From Chloranthus sessilifolius (taxonomy: Eukaryota > Streptophyta > Magnoliopsida > Chloranthales > Chloranthaceae): a stretch of DNA of 64,000 nt. The translations under genes were made by a program, and so were the position numbers. The DNA lies in contig CM037590.1 in assembly GCA_021018995.1 (NCBI GenBank), positions 87,762,097-87,826,096 of the forward strand, written 5' to 3'. The notes below the pieces were generated by a model. The model searched no databases. It was not told where the DNA came from and was given only the letters and a program-made list of their open reading frames with translations. This document shows, one piece after another, positions 34,234 to 46,121 of this stretch. Each line of letters opens with the position of its first letter. Within the stretch, counting starts at the first letter, position 1.

Positions 34234-35819
34234 TGTGCGACCATGGATCCTCTCGAACACGTCGCGGCGATGCGCTCGCCTCGGATGAAATGTAGAGTTG
34301 CCACCCGGAGCTTTTGGTGACCCGGGAAACCTTCAAATCGATATTTTGAGCACCGAAGTGCTAAATATGACTCTGATTTATCAGTCTTTGCCAAAGGCTC
34401 TAGGGTAGGGGCTTCGGTTATCGATCGGGAAGGGTTTAGGAACCCGATCAACCCGCATGTAGCGGTCTCTATCTATGGCCAAAAATGAAAATAAAAAGGG
34501 CGGAGTTTCCCCTTGCCCGAAGGCAATACGGTCCTATCAAGCTTTGAGCCAAACCGAAATTTCGGTAGTGTAACGGCTTGAATCCTTGGACGAAGACACC
34601 AAGAAGGTAGAGGAGAGGGGTGAGCCGGAGCTCACGGGCCCTTGTTGCACCGTGGAAGATCTTCGCTTTGGCGTGCTTCCGATGGCTTACACGGTATAGA
34701 AATAGATTCTAACACCAGGATTCGGTAAAATAGGAAGTGTAGAGTGAGGCTAAAGGCTAGGCTTTAGCTAAAGGGAGTGGTCTAATGGTGGAAATGGACT
34801 GAAATAGATGGAATATGCATGCTGGAATTCTGGAAAAATATTGGCATTTTTTCTCACTAGGGTTTTCTCTTAAGCACTCTCTAACCTTTCAACCAATTTT
34901 TCAACCCTTTGGGAAGAGGGGGGCTTCTCTATTTATAGAGAAGGGATGGGTTAGGGGATTACTTAAGAGCTAATTGGTTTAGCAATTAGGTAATCCTCCA
35001 TCTAAGGTTTTTTGGGTTTTCAAGGTCCTAGGGTTTTGGGAAACTGGTTTCAATGGCAGATGATGGGGTGAGACCATAGGTGACATAAGGGTTACAAATA
35101 AGCTCAAAGGAGGTGCAACCAACCTCAAGACACCGACCCCAACAAAGGGGATGGTCAAAGGGGCAAACTAGATGAAGGAAATTTGAGCAACTGATGACAG
35201 TTACTGTAGCTAACCTGGGCGTATATATTTTATACGCCCAGTTTAGGAACAATGAATTTCACCAAAAACAGGGGAGCTTTGGGAAGATGAAGGCCGTGGT
35301 GAGTCCCACCTATGCTGGGCGTATATATTATATACGCCCGACCATATTTCCCCCAAAATAGGTAGGCGTATATAATATATACGCCTGACTAATCTGGGGC
35401 TAAATTGGCTGGGCGTATGTAATATCCACGCCTGAGCAAAATTTTTATGATTTTATGTGAAACTTCAATCGGCCATAACTTTTGAACCGTAGCTCTAAAT
35501 TGGGTGATCTTTGGCTTGTTGGAAAGCTAGAGAAGTCCTCTTTCCAATGGTATATGGCTTGACCTTGGTAATAGTCTGTATAAAAAATTGTAGCTCCTCT
35601 CCCATCAACTACTCAGAAAGGTTCAAGTTAGGTATGGGAAGGGAATCTAGGGTTCAGGGGTGATCTCTAAGGGTTGGGGAATGGTTCTAAAGGGTTCAAG
35701 GTGATTCCTAAAGGTTTGGGTGGATTCCTAAGGGTTCAGGGGTGCCATAAGAAGCACAAGGGTACATCTCTCCCGAAGTACAGATTGATCGGGCCTTAGG
35801 CCAAATTTGGGTGTCTACA
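34234..35819 (-). mobile_element. 5' LTR of C
   Basis: 1586 bp, bounded by TGTGCGACC and GTGTCTACA, followed by the target duplication GTACT. It differs from the other LTR by about 2-4% by eye, with most changes in the first 170 bases. TATA box at 34929-34938. Confidence 0.95.
35218..35432. repeat. Four 21-bp palindromes in the 5' LTR of C
   Basis: The copies are at 35218-35238, 35318-35338 (perfect), 35365-35385 (perfect) and 35412-35432 (imperfect). They match the four of the other LTR in order and spacing. Confidence 0.95.
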
Positions 35820-36477
35820 GTACTGTTAGCTATTTTAATTTAGAGATGCCCAACTTCTAATGAGAAAATGAACTCAGTCAATCCTTAGAGCAAAAAGAAT
35901 TGCCTAAGGCCCTCCTCAAAGGGAAAAATGAAATGTTGTAGGCTCAAATCTCACTAGGCATGGTCTTCCATTGAACTGATGGGCATGTCCTTACCTTTTT
36001 CTCTCTTTAATGGTTCACTAAGTGCTGACACAAATGAGTTTTCTTGGTATTCATCTCATGGAAATACTAAAATTTAAAAGCTTATAATGCCTAAGGGTCT
36101 GCAAAATTTTTAATATCCTCATTTTCATAGTTTCTTAGGTGAACTTAACTCTATTTCTATCTTACTCACTTGATTCTACTGCACTTAGGTTAACTACATC
36201 ATTAGCATACAATGCCACACCCCCAAACTTATGAGGAACAGTGTCCTCACTGTTTGAGAGATAAGGTACTTGTGCAGCAGGGTACATTGATAAAAAGAAC
36301 ACACAAAACAAGGCAAGTAAAATTAATAAACAGCAGAAAGAAACAAAACCAAACAAGATTGAAACAAAAGATAACAAAAAGAACTTGCATTTATAAAACA
36401 ATAAAATATACAATGCAGGTGAAAATAACTACAAAAGATTCTACATAAACAGCCTAACTAATTACATGTACACGATT
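35820..36477 (-). mobile_element. 3' noncoding interior of A2, second segment
   Basis: It resumes A2 after the insertion of C. 'cttctaatgagaaaatgaactcagtcaatccttagagc' here pairs with the same passage of E at 53220-53290, which directly follows the E counterpart of 13809. This confirms that 12551-13809 and 35820 onward were once joined. No gene is supported. Confidence 0.85.
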
Positions 36478-38450
36478 TTAATCATCTAAATTTTTATCAG
36501 CCTGTTCTTGGACACCTTTGCCTTTTTCTTTCTTTAGAGTAGCAGCAGTGGACTTGTATCTCTTGGAAGTAGTCTTTCTCTGCTTGGTGTTGCTGCTCTT
36601 CTTGGGAGTGGGTTCAAGCTTTGGTGTAGGCTCCTTGATGTTGATTCCAGGCTTTATTTTTCTTGGCTCTTGGGGTTTAGGAGCAGTTGCCATTGGAGGT
36701 GTTACTGTAGTGAAGAGAGGCAGCAGCTACTGCTAAATCTCTATCACCAATCTCAGATAAGGTCTATTGTAATGTTGCGGCAGTCTTTACATAATCATTT
36801 GTTCTCTCCTCAACTAGTTGCAAGGCCACCTGCAGGTTCTTGATTACATCCTCCATTCCATCAGCTTTATTTTTCTCTTGATTGTGTTATAGTAATGTCT
36901 CCCTCCATCCATGCTTGATCCTTTTCTTCTCTATCTTGTGAGTTAGTTTCAAATTTTTGATTTGATCAAGGAGGGGCTGCTTGACTGTAGTTCTGAGGTC
37001 AGTCATGCCCCTAATCACATCCCTCTTGATATAGGCATTATCTTTCATTGCTCTAAGGAGTGTGGAGAATGGAGGCATGGGATTAGAAGAGGCAAGTAGG
37101 ATGGTGTTATAAATAGTGGAAGAAGGGTCAGCCAGCAAATGGGGTGGTGTGGATGAAGATGCAGGGATGGATGAATGAATGGGTAGGGTGGAGGTAGAGG
37201 GTATTGGTTAGGAGAGTTCAGGTTCAAATTGGGTAAGGTTTATTACTTCAGGGTCTATTTGGGTTGAGGCATAGGCCTGGGTAGGTGGGTCAGTTTGGGT
37301 TGAGGCAGTGGTAAATGTAATTGGAGGGGTTTCAGGTGTAGGTTCAATATTGGTAGCAGCAACTGTTGTTGCTGCTAAGGTTAAGGGTTAGGGAGATGGG
37401 GGTGGTGTAGGTATATGGGTAGGTGTAGGGGTAAATTACTATTGTGATGGTGAGGTTAAGGATTTCAAGGTTGATTAGATGGCTTGTAAACTGATTTGAA
37501 TGGTAGCCTGATTTTGGAGGGTGGAGTGCATGGCTTGAAGGTTGGCCTCTATGGATATTTGGGTTTGGGTGTTGGCCATCATTTGAGTTTGAAGTGAAAG
37601 GAGGAGATTAAAGATTTGGGATAGGGGATCAGTTGTGATAAGTGTTGGGGGTTGGGTGGTTGGAATTGGTTGAAATGGTGAAGTGGGTGCATGATGGAAG
37701 TTAGTAGGCTATGGTGAAGTAGGGGTATGGGTAAAGTGATGGGGCTATGGTGAATCAGGAAGAGGGGTGAACTCATAATTGATATCCCCTATAATAGAGT
37801 CCATCATAGCTGAGTATCCCTCTGATGAGAAGGGGTCTTGGTCATGGGAAGGGAAAAATGGAATGGATTGGCCCAAGGATTCAAGTGTGGCAGGTTCGAT
37901 GTGTGTAGAGGTTTCAGTGGGCTGAGGTGAAGTTACAGAGGAGCTGTGTGGGATGCCAGGGATTTGAGGCTCAGGTGCTGATGTGGATGGTTGTATGTCA
38001 GTGGTTGGGTCTGGAATGGCAGTTGTTTCAGGGATGAAGAGAGGTTGGGATATATAGGTGGGATGAGGCTCAGTGGGGACTTTGGTTGGTTTACTTTTTC
38101 TGTATGTGACCTTGACAGGTGGGCTGGAATGGGCTATGTATGTAGGCACAGACACAGGGATGGATATAGGTAAGGGTGTAGTCACAGCAGGTATGGTGGG
38201 TGTAGGTGAGGTAGTGGTGGCTGAGGTAATGGGTAAAATTGGCTGAGATAATGTAATTGTGGAGGGTTGTGAGGTTGGGGTTATGGTAGTGGCTGGCATG
38301 GGAATGGAGGTGAGTGTGAAAGTTGTGTGTGCAGTTGATGATGGTGGAATGGGGTGTGATGGTAATGGGATGGTGGCAACAGGTATGGTAGGTGTAGCTG
38401 GCACAATGGAGGTGGCTACTTTAGAAATAGCAGCAGAGCTGGTGGGTGGG
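36478..38450 (-). pseudogene. C-terminal part of the extra ORF of A2
   Basis: The - strand reads as a proline/threonine-rich stretch (37745-38450, for example TPTIPAVTTPLPISIPVSVP), then a helix-rich block with MKDNAYIKRDVIRGMTDLR, and a Lys-rich end (KEPTPKLEPTPKKSSN). The helix block matches B (MRDDPYIHRDVLRGMDTLR) and E (MRDNPYIKRDVLNGMAQLR). It is the downstream extra gene of Athila-type elements (often labelled env-like or 'putative plant transposon protein'). The N-terminal part lies at 63659-64000, on the far side of element B. It is broken, with several breaks. Confidence 0.75.
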
Positions 38451-40289
38451 TGTTGGCGTGTTTGCCTTCCCTCAAATGAGGGTCTAAAATCATGAATAAA
38501 ACTAGGCAGACACACTCATACAAACCTGCAAGTACTCAGGATCTGTTGTAGCAAACTTTAAAAGAATGGTGAGTAAGGAAATGTCCACAGGGAGGTTGGT
38601 TACAAATATGATAAATCTCACTATCTGTGGCAGATCTGGCACTCTAACTATTGCTAAGTTAGCTAAAAGACAAGGGAGAGGTTTAAAATGGATTGTCACT
38701 TAAACTAAGCTGAAATTAAACATAAACTAAATTGGATCTAGTTTAGGAGCTTAGATATTGCAGGGGAAGAGAGTAAAAAGAAAAAAATGGAGAAGAGTAG
38801 CTTGGAGGTTGGTTTTCACTGAAATCGGATTCGATTAATCATGCTACAGAGGTTCATAGCACACAATTCCCTCAACTGGCTATAAGCACAGATGCTGTAA
38901 TTCCCAAGTCACAGACTCAAGGAATCACAGGAATATCAGATCCACGGAGATCAGGTGGTATTCAAGAGGTCTACCAGTTAAGTGGGTGAGCTGATATACA
39001 GACTCCTCTACACAAATCCGATCGATCACCAAATGGACCCAAAGGAACTTTAAATCTAATTAAATCATTAAAAATAGCATTAACATTGCAAATAAGGTCA
39101 CTCTACAATGGAAATACTCTCAAATCTATAGTTTGTGCAGCTAGGAACCTACAATAGAACTCTTAACCTTACCCAATTACAGATCTAACTTCGCTCCTCG
39201 CTACTCCAAGAAACTTAGCCAACCATGGTTGGGTTAAAAGAGGGAAATGGGATTTCTCTATAAGCTCTAATCTCTAAAATTTGTCTCAGATCTCGATCCT
39301 CCCCCAATTGCAATTGGGGGTCTCTATATATAGCTTTCTCCTCTATTTTTTCCGCCAAAAATCCCTTCTAGAAGGTCGTCAGAGTTTGTTAGAGTTCTGT
39401 TAAAGCACGTGAGTCGGTTAGGGCTTCCTAGGGCATCTTCTGGAACCGTCGTGTCGGTCACCAAGTGCCTCGGGTTGCATGCAATAGGTCACCAAATCAC
39501 CACGTGTGCATAGCTGAATTTCTGAGAAGTTTTGCACATGATTTTGATAGGTTCAGGAAGCTTTCGATAGGTTCAGATAGAGCTTTTTGGTCCTTTCACT
39601 AGGTTCTCAGATCTATTTGATAAGTTTCGATAGGAAAAATCTTCGCTTAGAGTTCCAGCCTTCTCAGTCCTTGGGTTGGAGTATTCAACAGGTTGGACAG
39701 ACTCTTCAACAGGTTGGAGAACCATTTCGACAGGTTCCACTCTGCATTCTGTCGTTTCGATAGGTTTGCTTTCAGTCTTATCGAAAGGCTCAATCACCCT
39801 TCGATAGGTTCTGCTTCAGCATTTTCATCCCGATAGGTTCAAGAAACCATTCGATTGGTTCCTTTGACACTTCAGGCAAGTTTTCGATAGGATGGTTTCT
39901 TCTTTCCTTTCAGCTGCTCGATAGGTTCTAAGATCCTATCGAACTCCTCAATCCACACGATCATCCTTCTTCTACTTTCAGCTCCGATTGAAGTCTTCAG
40001 GTGACCAATCGATAGAACATTTTTAGCCTATTTTCACTTCCTTCGCCTTGCCCTGCTGTAGCCACGTGCTCCAAGGGTCAGTGAGGTCCTACCCTCTGGT
40101 GTGCTATTGCTGGGTTTGTCCTGTGCTGAGAGATAGCTCCTTTTTGGGCATTCTTGAGTGCTTTTCTGCATTAGTATCTTCTTTTGTTGTTGTCTACAAA
40201 ATGCACTTGACAGAAGCTTATTAGTGTGCTCACAGGTCTATCAATGGTCAAGTTATAGGGTGAAAAGTGGCATTTTTCACCACTTAACA
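38451..40289 (-). mobile_element. 3' LTR of B
   Basis: 1839 bp, TGTTGGCGTG to CACTTAACA, followed by CACCCCCAAACC (polypurine tract on the - strand). It has a TATATATA-type box at 39324-39333 and a dense cluster of TCGATAGG words (39540-40020). It is related in layout to the A and E LTRs, but with its own motif. Confidence 0.85.
39540..40020. repeat. TCGATAGG-word cluster in the 3' LTR of B
   Basis: TCGATAGG or its complement CCTATCGA occurs about seven times within 480 bases, usually as TTCGATAGGTTC. Many one-step variants (GACAGG, CCGATAGG, TTGATAGG) also occur. The word sits upstream of the LTR TATA box for the - strand element. Confidence 0.88.
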
Positions 40290-42120
40290 CACCCCCAAAC
40301 CTAAGCTTTGCTAGTCCCTGAGCAAAGGAGAATATAAAGAAAATAAAAATGCCACTTTCATAGGGAGCATGGATGCATTTCGCATATGCACCAAGCCTTT
40401 TAAACCCCTAGGTGATCCCTAGTGGAGGAGTGAAGTCTCCTGAGGGTTTTCAGTGAAGGTACCCACAAACTTCTCCAATAAGGTTAGTTAATAGTAGTAC
40501 ATCCTGCTAAATAGAGTTTCAGTGAACTAGAATACATTCTCAACATGTCTTTTCAGTTCTAGAGGGTTTGCAGCAGAAAAATCACCAATTTAAAACATGA
40601 AGTTTTACAAAAATTCCTTCATCATCAATCGGTTCATGTCAAGGCATTGTGTCTGAAGATCGATGCATGGCTCACCTTTCATTTGAGAATTCTATTTTGA
40701 TAGTACCCCCATCAAATTGGATTTCAGGCCCAAGTCTCACCAGGGCTCTTAACTCACAACAACAATGAAAGGTGTAAAATTTCGCACAGCTCAAGAGCAG
40801 TTACAATCCTCAAATAGGGCTATAAGCATGAGCATAGGCATTGCTCTACTTTCTTAAATTTTCTAACTCTTTTTCACCATAGATTAGACAGATCCTTATC
40901 TCCACATGACAGCTCAATCCATTCCATATCAATAAGGTCTTTTTATTGGGTTGTAATGTGGCTTAGGGATGGGGTTTGTAAAAGAATGAAAGGGTAAAAG
41001 GGATTCAAATTGAGAAATCAGTGAAGGTAAAGGAGGTGGTCTAGACAACACCTTCTTCATTTCCGCACCATTTCACTTTCTTTTTGAATTTTCAGACTTG
41101 AAGTGATTAGCTTCTTATCTTCTTGTAGATTTTCGCATGAGGTGACTTCTCTTTCTCATCTATTTTGCTCTGGTTTTTTTTTTTTTTTTTTTTTTAATTA
41201 GAATACCACAAATACCACCAACTGTATTTTTCTTTCTTTCAACCAGGTTTAACACCTTGCTCCTCTAACCTTGCTTCTTCTTCCTTTTTCTGATTTCCCA
41301 GATTGGGAGTGAATTGAAATAGGTCAAAAGGTTTTGGGTTTAAAATTTATGGTTTTCATCAAAGAAAATTGGGACTTTTAAGGCTTAAGTGGTGTGCATC
41401 AAGGGCACTTCAAAGGTGGGAAGTTTTAAGCTCAAGCTGACCAAGGGATGGCCTTACTTCATGTCCTCCATGTCATGAATGTTGTCAAGTTGTTTCAACT
41501 TGGACTTGCCTAACTTCTAGTGATTAACATTAGATCCAATCAGTCCATAGAGCAGAAAAATTTCCAAGGCACTCTTCAAGGAACTTTTTCAGGCCCAAAT
41601 CTTACTGGGTATGGCCTTCCATCTAATTTTCAGGGGTGTGTCTTCACAATTTCCTCTCATTTCAGGTTTACTACACATCAAAATTACTTTTCACAAATTG
41701 TTGACATTTGCCTCATGAAGTCTGTTGGACTACAGCTTATTTCCATTTCAAATAGTTGTTTTCTTAATTTTCTCTTTTTACAAAAAAAAAAATTCCAGTG
41801 AGAATTTACTCTAATTAATTCCAAACACTTCATTTTAGCCTAGTTGTAATAAAAGTAACTAATTTATTGGCATACATGCATGCCATACCCCCAAACCAAA
41901 ATCAAACAGTGTCCTCACTGTTTTACACTATGAAAGTAGGAGAGAGTCATGGGGGGAAAAGAGTGATACAGAAAGAGAAAAAATAACAAAACTATACGAA
42001 GACAAAATTGTATTACAAAGCTAAGTATATACATGAGACAAGTGAGGGAGAAACAAAAACAGCAAAACTGCCATAGCTATTTATAGGCATCATCTGGCCA
42101 TTCATAGAGGTCAGCCAAGT
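40290..42120 (-). mobile_element. 3' noncoding interior of B
   Basis: It starts with the polypurine tract. It aligns with 12551-13809 plus 35820-36470 of A2 and 51950-53800 of E ('ctagtggaggagtgaag', 'gggttgtaatgtggctta'). T-rich runs lie at about 41175-41195. No gene is supported. Confidence 0.8.
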
Positions 42121-42123
42121 TTT

Positions 42124-44444
42124 TTAGCTCATCCTTAGATAAGGGGGCTTTTCCTTTAGATTTAGCCTTCGGTTGCAGCTTCTTGGCTGCCTCCTCAGAT
42201 TGGGCAGCGGGCTATTTTCCTTTGGGATCAACAACAGCAATAAAATCAGAATCTGAGTCGGACAAAAAAAGGGCAATGGGGTCCAATCCGAGCACCGCAG
42301 TAGCCTTCCTCCTTTCTTCCTTTGAAAGTAGGGTGAAAGAGGTGTCAGGTTGGGGTGGGGGCTAGGTGGGAGGGGTGGCTTTAGACTGGGCAACAGGCCT
42401 CTTTCCTTTCTTGGCAGGGGCAGCAGAGGGAGCAGATCTTTTGGTAGGGACTTTCTTCTTGGGGGAGCCCTTTTAGGTTTCAAAGGGGCAGATTGAGTAG
42501 GGGGAGGTTCCTGGGCTGGGGGAGGGTTCACATCCATACGGGGGTGGGAGGTGGTTGAGTTGTAGAAGGGGGACTGGAGTGAGTGGAAGGAGGTGCAGGA
42601 GGGGGTACGGTAGCGAGAAGGGTAGGCTAAAATGGTTGAGAGGTAAGGGAAGCAACCTTATTCTCCAATATATCAATTTGTTTGGCAGCATAAAGTAGGT
42701 TGACATCATAGAGTTCCTTAGTGGCCTTGAGTATCTCTTGAGCATTGGCCAGTTTTTTCTTGAGAAGCTCAGAATTCTTCTTCTCATATTTGGCAATGAG
42801 ACTCTCAGCAGCTGCCACTTGTTTTGCTGACTCATAACGAGTCAGGATTTCAGACCACCCTTGAGAGATATCGCGGAGTTGAATTCTGTGTTCCAATTCG
42901 ATGTTGGCAGTCCTCTCCTCATAAGGGGCCTCAATGGAAGCTCGGAGTGTATCCATACCTCTCAGGACATCCCTGTGGATGTAAGGGTCATCCCTCATGG
43001 CATATAGCAGGGTGAGGTAGTGGGGTATGTACATGGATTGTCGAAGGACAATGGGTAAGGACAAGGGTGGAGTGGATGAAGAAGAGGGGGTGGAAAGAAC
43101 CAGATCCTCCCATGGATCAATTTGGGTGGAGGCATCCTCGAAAATAGGTGGGGGTGAAGGGAAGAGGGGATTCAGCTACTGCGGAAGCCTGTAAATTTGG
43201 GGATGAGGGTAAAGTGGCTTGTGGTGATGAAAGTATGGGGAGAGCTGGTGCGGCTATTTCCTCAGGCTGGGAATCAGCATGGTGGGGGGTAAGTATAGGT
43301 GAAACAGGAGGGGATATGTGAGGGGGTTGAGGAGCGGAAGAGGATGGGATAAGGGTGGATTGAATTGATTGGAGACATGAGCTCATGAGGGTCTGGGTGT
43401 CAGTGTTGGTGGTTAATTAGGACTGAATGGATTGGAGGATGGAAAGGATTTAAGTGAGGGTCTCAGGCCTGGTGGGGGTAGAAGGGGCTGGTGCTTGGAC
43501 ATGCTGGAAGGGAGAAGATGGTGCATGGTTAAAATGTGGAGTCTGTAAAAAGGTAGACCTCCTCCTTTAACAAAAGCTTGCCTCTTTAGCACCTTGTCAT
43601 TGATGTCCACCATTGTTTCAAAAATCAGCTTAGGCGCATTCACAAGTTGCCCCTTTGAACAGAAGTATAGTGCATCCACTAAAGGGGTCCTTTCTTACAA
43701 ATGGCTAGAGACATAGACTTTTTTCCTCAGAATGGTATCAATGAGTCTGAGGGTAGGATGGAGGTCTCTTCTCATCAAGGATTCACCAGAGCCCACGATT
43801 CCATTAGTAAGCTGTTTAGCCATTTCCCGAAATGTAGCCCCTGTAGGTGCTCCTTCAGCTCTGGTGGAGTCAAATTGATATGGGATTCCCAAAGCCATCC
43901 CAATATCTCTACAGTCAACAGTCAGCTGTCAGTCATCAATGAAGATTTCTAGTATATCCTCAGCCCTAGGTACCACTTTCTTTGTCAGGTTTTAATACCA
44001 CAATTTGACCAACCTGGGGTAGACATTTTCCTTTAGGAGGGAAAGCAGAGGTAGTAGACCTTCTTTTTTCAAATATTCCAACGTCCCCTGGCACTCCCCA
44101 ATGGTAGCAAAATATGCCATATCAAAATTTGTCTTAGGAACAAGAGTCAATTTTTCTACAAACTCATTGGGGGAAGTTAACCCTGCTGGCAGTTCTACTA
44201 GAGGGGCAACTCTCGCTAAGGTTTCTTCTACTCTAGGTTCTTGAATCTCAACAGCTTTGGCTCTCTTAGCTTTAGGAGTCTTTTTGGGTGACATCTCAGT
44301 GAGCTTCCTCTCGATAGGTGGTTTGTCAGTTGGCTTTGACTTTTTGGAGGATTTGGGGGTGGAAGCAGTTGTTCTCCGGCGTATGTTCGCAAGGATTTCC
44401 TCTGGCTCATCCATTTTACTCTTCAGAAATTTAGCACTCCCCAA
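42124..44444 (-). pseudogene. Extra ORF of B (Athila downstream ORF)
   Basis: The N-terminal part is basic (TASTPKSSKKSKPTDKPP, MSPKKTPKAKRAKAVEI). The globular domain shows GECQGTLEYLKKEGLLPLLS, LHPTLRLIDTILRKKVYVSS and APKLIFETMVDI, matching E. Then come a Pro/Ser-rich stretch, a helix block (MRDDPYIHRDVLRGM, EERTANIELEHRIQL) and a basic end. This fits the 'putative plant transposon protein' domain found downstream of pol in Athila elements. No signal peptide or membrane segment is apparent. It follows protease directly, with no pol between. It is broken, with several breaks. Confidence 0.75.
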
Positions 44445-44719
44445 CTTGAAGCGGAGTTTGAAGTTTAAAAATCAGAGGAGCGACAGATTGATTGTGGGAA
44501 GGCAACTGACCTTGAAATACCTAGGGTTTAACAGAAATCGCACTGCATAGCTTTAATTTTTTCATAATTAGGGGCAAAATACTCTGCTGTGCAAGCTAAA
44601 TGTACTAACAAAATGGCAGACTGAACAGTTGAAAGTTCTGTGAGGATTTAATGGAGAAAGAGGGAGGCGAAAGGTAGAGGAACATGAGCTAGGGTTTACA
44701 GAAGGTATGGAATGAGGCA

Positions 44720-45080
44720 TAAATGACCTATCGACAGGTATATAAAGGGGGAAATACGATTCCGATAGGATGAACTGGATGATTTCGATAGGTTCGTGCA
44801 TCCTGTCGAAAACATAGTAGACAAAACTTTGAAAGGGGATGATTCGATAGGATCTCGATAGGTGGAACTATCCTTTCGATCAGTTTAAACGGCAGCTGAG
44901 TCTTCCTTTCGATAGGTTCCTTATTAGTATTTAGAACCTATCGAAATCTCCGTTTTGCTCTTTTTAACTGATCAAAAAGTTAATTTCTCCTATCGAGAAG
45001 TTCTATGCCTATCAAAACCGTCGAACATCCTGCCGAAATCGCCATGGGACCTATCAAAAGGTGAACTCGACCTGTCGAAG
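44720..45080. repeat. TCGATAGG-word cluster upstream of the extra ORF of B
   Basis: At least eight exact TCGATAGG/CCTATCGA words lie in 360 bases, on both strands, along with CCTGTCGA and CCTATCAA variants. It begins about 280 bases upstream of the ORF (its start is near 44444 on the - strand). A TATATA box on the - strand lies at 44737-44745. Apart from these words I see no general similarity to the B LTR. Confidence 0.88.
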
Positions 45081-45419
45081 ACTTCTAAAAACCAAATAAA
45101 GCTACGATTGGGTACATTCGGTTTATTTTCAAGAGGGCTCTCATGCAGGCTCTCGATTTGTTTTCCACTGTACAAGCTCCCATTATCTCAGGATAACTCG
45201 TAATACTGAAATGATGGCCTAATATAAAGCATGGCAGTTTTGTTTCTCTCCTTATTTATTTTTATTTTTTTTCATTTTGCAAGAAAGAATAAAAAATATC
45301 GATTATCAATAAAGTAAACACCTAAGACAAAAGCAAAGTATGGTACATATGATATATACTGACTGCAGGGGATAATCTGGAGCGTCTGGAAGGTCCATGG
45401 TCTCCTCAGGCTCATCAAA

Positions 45420-45960
45420 CTAGGCACTTTTCGTGGACCTCTTCCTCAGCCACTGTCCATTCCCTAGGTGCAGTTTTCCATCTATGAACCAAGCATTTTC
45501 CTGCACCAACCAATGTGGATTATCATACATCACCTTATTTTGGGCATTAATGGAAAAATAAGCCTCTTCAGGAGAGGGTTGATAGCCAGTGTTATACACA
45601 TTCAGCTTAACCTTCATATTTCCAAATGGCACTTCCATGATCCCATACCTGCATTGTATATGGGCATTGGCAGTGGCCAAAAAGGGCCTGCTTAGAATCA
45701 CAGGTATGGAAGAAGCACATTTGCTTAGTTCCACGTCCAATACCAAAAAGTCAGCAGGAAGGAAGAATTTGTCAACTCCAACTAAAACATCCTCAATTAT
45801 TCCCATAGGTTTCCTTTCAGATCTGTCAGCCAATTGGAGAACCACATGTGTGGGCTTCAATTTGCCTAAGCCCAGCTTCTCATATACTGAATATGAAAGC
45901 AAATTTACACTGGCTCCTAGATCTAATAAGTCTTTGTCAATGATGTGATCCCCAATGATG
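45420..45960 (-). pseudogene. Aspartic protease of B
   Basis: The peptides LGLGKLKPTHVVLQLADRSE, GIIEDVLVGVDKFFLPADF and PVILSRPFLATANAHIQC are the Athila-type retropepsin, which frees gag products. The active-site region lies at the right end of the block. It sits downstream of gag and directly upstream of the motif cluster and the extra ORF. RT and integrase, which should follow, are not recognisable. Confidence 0.82.
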
Positions 45961-46121
45961 CAGGGGATTGTGGCTGTTCCAGGGTCTTAGAATTTGGTTG
46001 GGGTTGCAATTGACAAAATTTGTTTCATTTTTTCTGCTGAAAAGACTTTCTTGGATATGTGTATCCTGGATTATCTTTTATGGCTGCATAGTTCTTTTAA
46101 AAATTTGGCATAGGCTGGGAC

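Larger units (their letters stand above)
13810..35819 (-). mobile_element. Tat/Ogre-like LTR retrotransposon C (22 kb)
   Basis: A large Ty3/gypsy Tat-lineage element on the - strand. Its LTRs are at 13810-15401 and 34234-35819. A perfect 5-bp target duplication GTACT lies at 13805-13809 and 35820-35824. The primer site is at 34214-34231 and the polypurine tract at 15402-15416. Parts in element order are leader, a proline-rich gag-like region, protease, RT, RNase H, a second RNase H, integrase, then two genes on the opposite strand, then the 3' LTR. The second RNase H and the antisense genes are Tat-lineage marks. LTRs differ by about 2-4% by eye, so it is fairly young. Coding regions carry a moderate number of breaks, so it looks nearly whole but not intact. 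It is inserted into A2. Confidence 0.92.

Noticed and set aside
44257-44550. + strand frame opposite the start of the extra ORF of B
   Set aside because: It is a mirror of the Lys/Pro/Ser-rich coding strand; not seen in E.
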